Positions 59,183-64,000 of a DNA stretch of 64,000 nucleotides are shown piece by piece. Position 1 is the first letter of the stretch. The number at the start of each line of letters is the position of its first letter. A program made the translations under genes and the position numbers. The notes under the pieces are model-generated. The model worked only from the letters and a program-made list of their open reading frames with translations. It searched no databases and had not been told where the DNA came from. The stretch is taken from positions 50,817-114,816 of the forward strand of contig NZ_KB894695.1 of the NCBI RefSeq assembly GCF_000374565.1, in the 5' to 3' direction. The DNA is from Siminovitchia fordii DSM 16014 = CIP 108821 (GTDB taxonomy: Bacteria; Bacillota; Bacilli; Bacillales; Bacillaceae_C).

Positions 59183-59911
59183 GTGATTAAAGTCATGACC
59201 TTTAATATCCATCACGGTAAGGGGGTGGATAAACAAACAGATCTTTATAGAATTGCTGAAGTAATTGATAAATGTAATGCTGATATCATTGGTCTTAATG
59301 AGGTTGACAGGCACTTTTCCAAACGTAGTTTTTACGAAGATCAAGCGGCTTGGCTTTCAGATCAATTGAAAATGGATGTTGCTTTCAGTCCGTCTATATC
59401 TATTTCATCTAAACATTCAGCAGAAATACGTGAATTTGGGAATGCCCTCTTATCCCGATTTCCAATTGTCAAAAAGAATGATCATTTATTTAATAATATA
59501 TATGGAATGATCGAAGGAAGATCTTTGTTGGATGCAACCATACGGATAAACGACCAACCTATACAAATCAATGTCACTCACCTAAGTCTTAACCCTTTTC
59601 TACATAAAAAGCAAACGGACTTTATCGTAAGTCATCACCAAAAGACATCTAATCCAACTATTTTATTGGGAGATTGGAATATGAAACCTGGATCTAAAGG
59701 GTGGAGAAAATTAATCGGTAAGTTTCAAGATGCCTGGGCTATTGGGGGAAAGGGAGCAGGCTGCACTTATCCTTCACTTCGGCCTAGATTAAGGTTGGAT
59801 TATATATTTGCCAGTCATGATTTTCAGATAGTAGACGCCAAGGTGATAACAGAATTACCTCTAGCCTCCGATCATTTGCCTGTAACAGCAACACTATATG
59901 TTAAAGAATAA
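59183..59911 (+). CDS. Endonuclease/exonuclease/phosphatase-family hydrolase, 242 aa
   Basis: Mg-dependent phosphodiesterase/phosphatase fold: MTFNIHHGKG (Asn), GLNEVDRHF (Glu), LLGDWNMKPGS (Asp, Asn) and SDHLPVTATL (Asp, His) are all in place. No signal peptide, so cytosolic. Could act on nucleic acid, sphingomyelin or inositol phosphates; members near lipid genes often act on lipids. GTG 59183 follows AGAGGAG by 9 nt. Confidence 0.9.
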   Translation: MIKVMTFNIHHGKGVDKQTDLYRIAEVIDKCNADIIGLNEVDRHFSKRSFYEDQAAWLSDQLKMDVAFSPSISISSKHSAEIREFGNALLSRFPIVKKNDHLFNNIYGMIEGRSLLDATIRINDQPIQINVTHLSLNPFLHKKQTDFIVSHHQKTSNPTILLGDWNMKPGSKGWRKLIGKFQDAWAIGGKGAGCTYPSLRPRLRLDYIFASHDFQIVDAKVITELPLASDHLPVTATLYVKE

Positions 59912-59939
59912 ACTTCACATTCAGCCAAACCTTGATTAT

Positions 59940-60866
59940 CTATCCTAGATTATCTCGTCTTTCCCAATATACTTTGGCAAATAAAACACCTGCAATGATG
60001 AAAGGTAAGAATAAATAACAGATTCGATACAGCATTAAAAGGACCATCACTTTTTCATCCTGGATTCCCAGGATATCAGTCCCCCAAATAAAGACAAGGT
60101 CAAACGAGCCCAGTCCTCCGGGAATCATACTGATAATGCCTGCACAGCTTGCAACAATAAAAACGGGGAATAAATCATGGAAACTTATATGTATATGCAG
60201 CATCCTGGCAAGAAACCAAATGACAAAGAATATGGCTCCCCACTCCCAAAAAGAAACCAAAACCAATTGGGCGCGTACTTTTATACTCATGTCTGTGCTG
60301 TTTTGATTCTTATGAATGATAAATAATAGAACCGGAAGATAAAGTGAAACCCCGATTACTGCCAAATAAAGCCATTTTGTATCCACAAGCAGTGGAATGT
60401 TCCTATATCCTGCAAGAATGATCCACGATAGCAAAGAAATCCCTGTTAAATAAAATAACGAAACGGAAGCAATCGTCGTTAACACAGTTTTCTTTCGCAA
60501 CTTCCGGGAACGATAAAAGTATGTACGGATCACTAATCCGATCAATCCGCCGAAGCCGAACACATTTGAAAAAGTATTGGCTATCAGGGACTGTTTCACA
60601 AGCTTTCCTTTTGATATGTTAATCCCCAACAATTTGACCATGATCCCGTCATAAAAAAACATGGGTATGAATGCAGCGGCAACAATCAATAAAGTTACAA
60701 CCATATCTATGGTTTGAATTTGGGCCAACTCTCTTTGAAGCAGCCCGTAATTTAGATCCCTAGCAAATTTTTCAATCTCAAACCCTGCCAGTACTAACAA
60801 AGCTAGCGGGAAAACAATCTTAAGAAATGAAACCATCCTGTTTATCATTAATTTTTGCATCTCCAT
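59940..60866 (-). CDS. Lysylphosphatidylglycerol-synthase transmembrane-region-like protein, 308 aa
   Basis: About eight hydrophobic helices with the family segment FGGLIGLVIRTYFYRSRKLRK and MIPGGLGSFDLVFIWG near the C-terminus. It corresponds to the flippase part of MprF without the catalytic domain. Lipid translocation is inferred from the family. The start is uncertain: ATG 60866, 60860 or 60848 are possible and none has an ideal ribosome site. Confidence 0.82.
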   Translation of the reverse strand: MEMQKLMINRMVSFLKIVFPLALLVLAGFEIEKFARDLNYGLLQRELAQIQTIDMVVTLLIVAAAFIPMFFYDGIMVKLLGINISKGKLVKQSLIANTFSNVFGFGGLIGLVIRTYFYRSRKLRKKTVLTTIASVSLFYLTGISLLSWIILAGYRNIPLLVDTKWLYLAVIGVSLYLPVLLFIIHKNQNSTDMSIKVRAQLVLVSFWEWGAIFFVIWFLARMLHIHISFHDLFPVFIVASCAGIISMIPGGLGSFDLVFIWGTDILGIQDEKVMVLLMLYRICYLFLPFIIAGVLFAKVYWERRDNLG

Positions 60867-60993
60867 CCCACGCTTGCTAAAAAAGCCTATACTGTCAACT
60901 TTTGTTTCCTTTTAGAATTATCCTGATCCTAATAGTTAAAAGCACTACTGCGATTATACCAAGTGATCTAAGAAGTAGATAATCATACAGACT

Positions 60994-61020
60994 AAAAAAA
61001 GCCGGATAAATTATCCGACT
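60994..61020 (-). terminator. Terminator of the metallophosphoesterase gene
   Basis: AGTCGGATAA/TTATCCGGCT stem, small loop, seven T residues on the minus strand; it overlaps the stop codon at 61011. Confidence 0.85.
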
Positions 61021-61856
61021 TTAACACCATCTAACGTATGAGGCAAACGGATGTTGTGGATGGTAATTTCAGGACGGCTGCCTATCCTGATATTTACACC
61101 TGTTTGTCCAAGACCTTCACTTATATAGAATTGCTTTTCTTTATATTTCTGTAGACCTTTTATCATATTCATCTTAACCAGTTTTCCCATTTTCACAAGA
61201 TGATATGGCTTTGGCCAGTGAATTTGGCCGCCATGAAAATGGCCCGAAAGCAGATAATCAAAATGATAGTTATGCATGGACAAAACTATATTTGGATCAT
61301 GTGTAATGACCAGATTATAACCTTCTTGTAAACCATCATAAGATTCCATCAGATTACTTCGTTTAGTACTGAAATCATCAATACCAATTATATTTAAAGG
61401 GACTCCGTCTATGTCAATATTGTGATTTTCGTTTTGCAATAATTTTACACCGTTAAGGATCAACAGGTTTTTTAATTGACCCAAATCATCTTTCCGTAAA
61501 ACATAATCATGATTGCCAAGCACGGCATAAATACCATATCCAGGCTCTAGTTTTTTTAAGACATGCAAGTATGGAAGGAGTTTGGGTATACTTTTTTTCC
61601 TGTCCATAAAATCACCAGTTAGAGCAATCAAATCAATCGGCTGCGATCTGATACTCTCATAAAGTTGTTCCGGAGATATTGAGATATTTTCGAGGTGCAA
61701 GTCCGATATATGCAAAATCCGTAGAGGTTCAGGGTTTTTCTTTAAATCATTTTTACAATCTATATCAATGTGATTAATGACAACGGATCGGGTATTCTTA
61801 TTGCCTATATATATGAAAGTACATAATGCGATCAATATAATGATAGCAGCAGTCAT
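61011..61856 (-). CDS. ykoQ: Membrane-anchored metallophosphoesterase, YkoQ type, 281 aa
   Basis: An N-terminal membrane helix (AAIIILIALCTFIYIG) is followed by calcineurin-type metal motifs ISDLHLE, LTGDFMDRK, VLGNHDYV, ITHDPNIV and LSGHFHGGQIHW. Members hydrolyse phosphoesters such as UDP-diacylglucosamine-like lipids; the substrate here is unknown. ATG 61856 follows GGAGGAGGGG. That ribosome site can be covered by an upstream complementary stretch (see the hairpin at 61864-61899). Next to ykoP, as in B. subtilis. Confidence 0.9.
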   Translation of the reverse strand: MTAAIIILIALCTFIYIGNKNTRSVVINHIDIDCKNDLKKNPEPLRILHISDLHLENISISPEQLYESIRSQPIDLIALTGDFMDRKKSIPKLLPYLHVLKKLEPGYGIYAVLGNHDYVLRKDDLGQLKNLLILNGVKLLQNENHNIDIDGVPLNIIGIDDFSTKRSNLMESYDGLQEGYNLVITHDPNIVLSMHNYHFDYLLSGHFHGGQIHWPKPYHLVKMGKLVKMNMIKGLQKYKEKQFYISEGLGQTGVNIRIGSRPEITIHNIRLPHTLDGVKVG

Positions 61857-61863
61857 TTATTTC

Positions 61864-61899
61864 CCCTCCTCCTGTCAATTATAAATGGAAGGAGGAGGG
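61864..61899 (-). promoter_or_regulatory. Hairpin covering the ykoQ ribosome binding site
   Basis: On the minus strand CCCTCCTCCT and AGGAGGAGGG form a perfect 10-bp stem with a 16-nt loop. The 3' arm is the Shine-Dalgarno sequence of ykoQ, so the folded form would hide it. No T-run follows, which argues against a terminator. Confidence 0.65.
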
Positions 61900-61951
61900 A
61901 TTTTAACCTGTAATATATGGATGGAATGCCAAATGGCCATATACAGGCTGG

Positions 61952-62521
61952 TTATATTTTGGAGCCTCCATATTTTTGTAAAAGAATAGCTTTTGACATA
62001 ATCAAATACATGGGTTCAGGAAGTTTCTTATTCCTTCGGTTATTTGAAGAAAGGAAATAAATGGGCATAAGAGCTGTTTGCTTAAATTTTTTATATAAAA
62101 GGCTTTTAATGGGGTGCGGTTCAAATCCTAATTTTTCACAACCTCTATAAAGTGTCGTGATTCCAATTAATCCCTTTATTTCTTTAATTTCGTTACACAA
62201 ATGAATAAAATCCACAACACCCGGGAGTGCATCCTTTACTTTTGAATAAATGACCTTCCCTCTTCTTAAATCACTTTTGTACTGCATAATTTCACTCAAT
62301 AATTTGACATTGTGTAAATGTACTTTCACAAGAACGTCATTCTTACAAATCACCGTTCCATCCGATAAAGTAATATCTCTTCCCTTATATCTAGTTAATC
62401 GAACGCGCATAATCGTCTTTTTGCCACATCGCTTTTTAATATGGTGTAATCGTGTGAATTGGAAGTATATCGGATCTATCACTTTCCATCCTGCAATGCA
62501 AAACTGTTTCATTCTTTTCAT
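61952..62521 (-). CDS. ykoP: YkoP-like protein, 189 aa
   Basis: Soluble, basic protein with MRVRLTRYKGRDITLSDGT and VHLHNVKLL segments that I recognise from the Bacillus YkoP group; the family's biochemical role is not established. ATG 62521 follows AAGGGG. It is 95 nt upstream of ykoQ in the same direction and divergent from the ykoN-like gene. Two additional Met codons at residues 1 and 4 leave the exact start slightly open. Confidence 0.75.
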   Translation of the reverse strand: MKRMKQFCIAGWKVIDPIYFQFTRLHHIKKRCGKKTIMRVRLTRYKGRDITLSDGTVICKNDVLVKVHLHNVKLLSEIMQYKSDLRRGKVIYSKVKDALPGVVDFIHLCNEIKEIKGLIGITTLYRGCEKLGFEPHPIKSLLYKKFKQTALMPIYFLSSNNRRNKKLPEPMYLIMSKAILLQKYGGSKI

Positions 62522-62664
62522 TCAAAATATTCCCCTTAAGATGATGATATTGTATGGAGGTCATTTTTTATTTTGGTTAAAAAGAAAGCAAATATTAATG
62601 GAAATTCAAGGTGTGGATGATATAACTTTTATTTCGCAAACTATCCTAAAAGGAGGGGGAGTTC

Positions 62665-63786
62665 ATGCACAAAATTTTATTTTTTCCATTCCTGCAAATC
62701 CCTTCAGGTCATCATCATGTTGCTGATAGTATTAAGGTTCAATTGGAACAGACAGCAGACATTTTTCATTGTGAGAAAATCGATATTTTATCATATGGCT
62801 ACGGGAACCTTGAGGGTTTGATCTCCACTATTTACTTACACTGGATTCATAAACTTCCAAAAGTATATAGCGCTATTTATCGGCTTTCTGCAGTAGAACG
62901 TTCGAAGCTGAATAAACGCTTTAGAATGTATGAAGTTCTGTTCATAAAATTGTTTAGGAATTTATTACAAGAAAAAAAACCAGATTTGGTTATTTGCACC
63001 CATGCCCTTCCTTCTTACATGATTGCACGCCTAAAAAAATTACAGCTATGGACAGGAAAAATGATTAATGTCTATACTGATTATTTCATTAATAACCTAT
63101 GGGGAATTGAAGAAATTGATTATCACTTTGTACCAAGTAAGAAAATTAAAGACCAACTTGTGGAACAAGGAATAAGCGCAAAGCGTATCATTATAACCGG
63201 TATCCCAGTCCATCCCGTCTTCAATATGGAAAAACATGAGATAAAAAATGACCAGATATATACAGCGTTAATCAGTGGTGGAAACATGGGAGCTGGATCA
63301 ATGTTGCAACTGCTTAACCGGTTAAAGCCGGCAGGACAGATACTTTACAACGTATTATGCGGAAAAAATGACAAACTTCATCATCATATCAAGAGCCTGA
63401 ATAATCCGCTCATACAACCGATTCCTTATATATCATCAAAAGAAGAAATGAATCGATTGTATGATGCTACTGATATGATTATTACTAAGCCAGGTGGAGT
63501 GACAATTAGCGAAAGTCTAAACAAAAAACTTCCTATTTTTGTATATGATGTTTTGCCTGGTCAAGAAGAACAGAACTTGAACTTTTTAAAAAATAAGGGC
63601 TTGGTCCATCATTTGAGTGAGTGGACAAAACAAGAAAATATTGAAGAAGAAATTTTAACTGTCCTGCGTTACAAAAAGCAGGAGACTATGAGCAGAATTA
63701 ACCATTATTTGATGGAAATTGAATTGGAGGACCCAGTGTCATTCATCATCGACACATTAGGGGGTGGAGTTATGGACAGAAATTAA
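62665..63786 (+). CDS. ykoN: MGDG synthase/UgtP-like glycosyltransferase (YkoN type), 373 aa
   Basis: GT28-family enzyme with the N-terminal acceptor-binding motif FLQIPSGHHHVADSI and C-terminal nucleotide-sugar motif ITKPGGVTISESL. Such enzymes transfer a sugar to a membrane lipid such as diacylglycerol at the inner membrane face. Position next to ykoP and ykoQ supports YkoN. ATG 62665 follows AAAGGAGGGGG. The stop at 63786 overlaps a second open frame that leaves the window. Confidence 0.9.
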   Translation: MHKILFFPFLQIPSGHHHVADSIKVQLEQTADIFHCEKIDILSYGYGNLEGLISTIYLHWIHKLPKVYSAIYRLSAVERSKLNKRFRMYEVLFIKLFRNLLQEKKPDLVICTHALPSYMIARLKKLQLWTGKMINVYTDYFINNLWGIEEIDYHFVPSKKIKDQLVEQGISAKRIIITGIPVHPVFNMEKHEIKNDQIYTALISGGNMGAGSMLQLLNRLKPAGQILYNVLCGKNDKLHHHIKSLNNPLIQPIPYISSKEEMNRLYDATDMIITKPGGVTISESLNKKLPIFVYDVLPGQEEQNLNFLKNKGLVHHLSEWTKQENIEEEILTVLRYKKQETMSRINHYLMEIELEDPVSFIIDTLGGGVMDRN

Positions 63787-64000
63787 AAAAATCCTCGGAT
63801 TTCAAAGAAACTTCTTTTTGGAAACTAAAGTATATACTAACCTGTTAAGACATTTTCAATCGATGCAACGATCGATTTATCTGGACCATTTACTTCTGAC
63901 AAAGTTTAGAGTATTTCTGAATTCCGAAGGTATCCCGACAAAGTTAAGAGTATTTCTAAATTCCGAAGAGTATCCTGACAAAGTTAAGAGTATTTCTAAA
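63764..64000 (+). CDS. Possible partial reading frame running off the window
   Basis: From GTG 63764, 79 codons without a stop (MELWTEIKKILGFQRN… then two RVFLNSE units). The ribosome site (AGGGGG) is too close to the GTG for comfort, and the frame passes into the short tandem repeat, so it may be chance. If real it would be translationally coupled to ykoN. Confidence 0.25.
   Translation, partial: MELWTEIKKILGFQRNFFLETKVYTNLLRHFQSMQRSIYLDHLLLTKFRVFLNSEGIPTKLRVFLNSEEYPDKVKSISK
63898..64000 (+). repeat. Short tandem repeat at the window edge
   Basis: Three units beginning GACAAAGTT(T/A)AGAGTATTTC at 63898, 63937 and 63977, with periods of 39 and 40 nt and the inner block ATTCCGAAG. The third unit is cut by the end of the window, so the total number is unknown. 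Confidence 0.85.

Overview
The window looks like the chromosome of a spore-forming Bacillaceae species, Bacillus subtilis-like in gene content but not that species. The clues are the block sufCDSUB / yusE-yusF-gcvH-yusI / fadNAE-fadM, which mirrors the B. subtilis yur-yus region, together with CotF-type spore coat proteins, a Na+-type MotPS stator, a FadR operator, a cre site, a sigma-B promoter and strong GGAGG ribosome binding sites. All functional calls below were read from the sequence by eye; no database was searched.

Region 1 (1-4.4 kb): a Rieske oxygenase (running off the left edge), a ferredoxin and a ferredoxin-NADP reductase form one minus-strand operon. It faces a PAS-type sigma-54 activator gene. 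Between them lie a near-perfect -24/-12 promoter and two 16-bp inverted repeats exactly 33 bp apart, a typical enhancer layout. Region 2 (4.5-6.2 kb): a dead prophage scar (small phage ORF, broken DUF1064 gene, broken tyrosine integrase). Region 3 (6.2-22.4 kb): the suf operon with a palindrome above its promoter, small redox/toprim genes, gcvH, a MotPS-like stator pair placed between yusI and fadE, and the FadR-controlled beta-oxidation operon. Region 4 (22.5-23.5 kb): two small coat proteins.

Region 5 (23.6-40.1 kb) is the accessory catabolic part. It holds a cre-controlled Na+/solute symporter, a D-2-hydroxyacid dehydrogenase plus ureohydrolase facing a LysR regulator, and two further minus-strand operons. 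Operon A encodes an NCS1 permease, an amidohydrolase, a cyclase-family amidase, an Fe alcohol dehydrogenase, a ureohydrolase and an aldehyde dehydrogenase. Operon B encodes a ureohydrolase remnant, a small membrane protein, an NCS1 permease and a nitrilase, followed by an aldoxime dehydratase. Both A and B start with sigma-54 promoters whose sequences are homologous to each other, so the operons appear to be diverged duplicates. Together they suggest a nitrogen-scavenging island that takes up small N-compounds, cleaves guanidino, amide and nitrile groups, and oxidises the carbon skeletons. Nitrilase and aldoxime dehydratase make a complete aldoxime-to-nitrile-to-acid route.

Region 6 (40.2-64 kb): rodA-like gene, coat protein, sigma-B-driven small membrane protein, GNAT, a five-gene oligopeptide ABC transporter, a large secreted M14 carboxypeptidase with six SH3-like repeats, a formate dehydrogenase-like gene broken by what looks like a 14-nt deletion (with its intact DUF1641 partner), a CarD regulator, and envelope/lipid-type genes including ykoN, ykoP and ykoQ homologues. 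The last 100 bases are a short tandem repeat that continues beyond the window.
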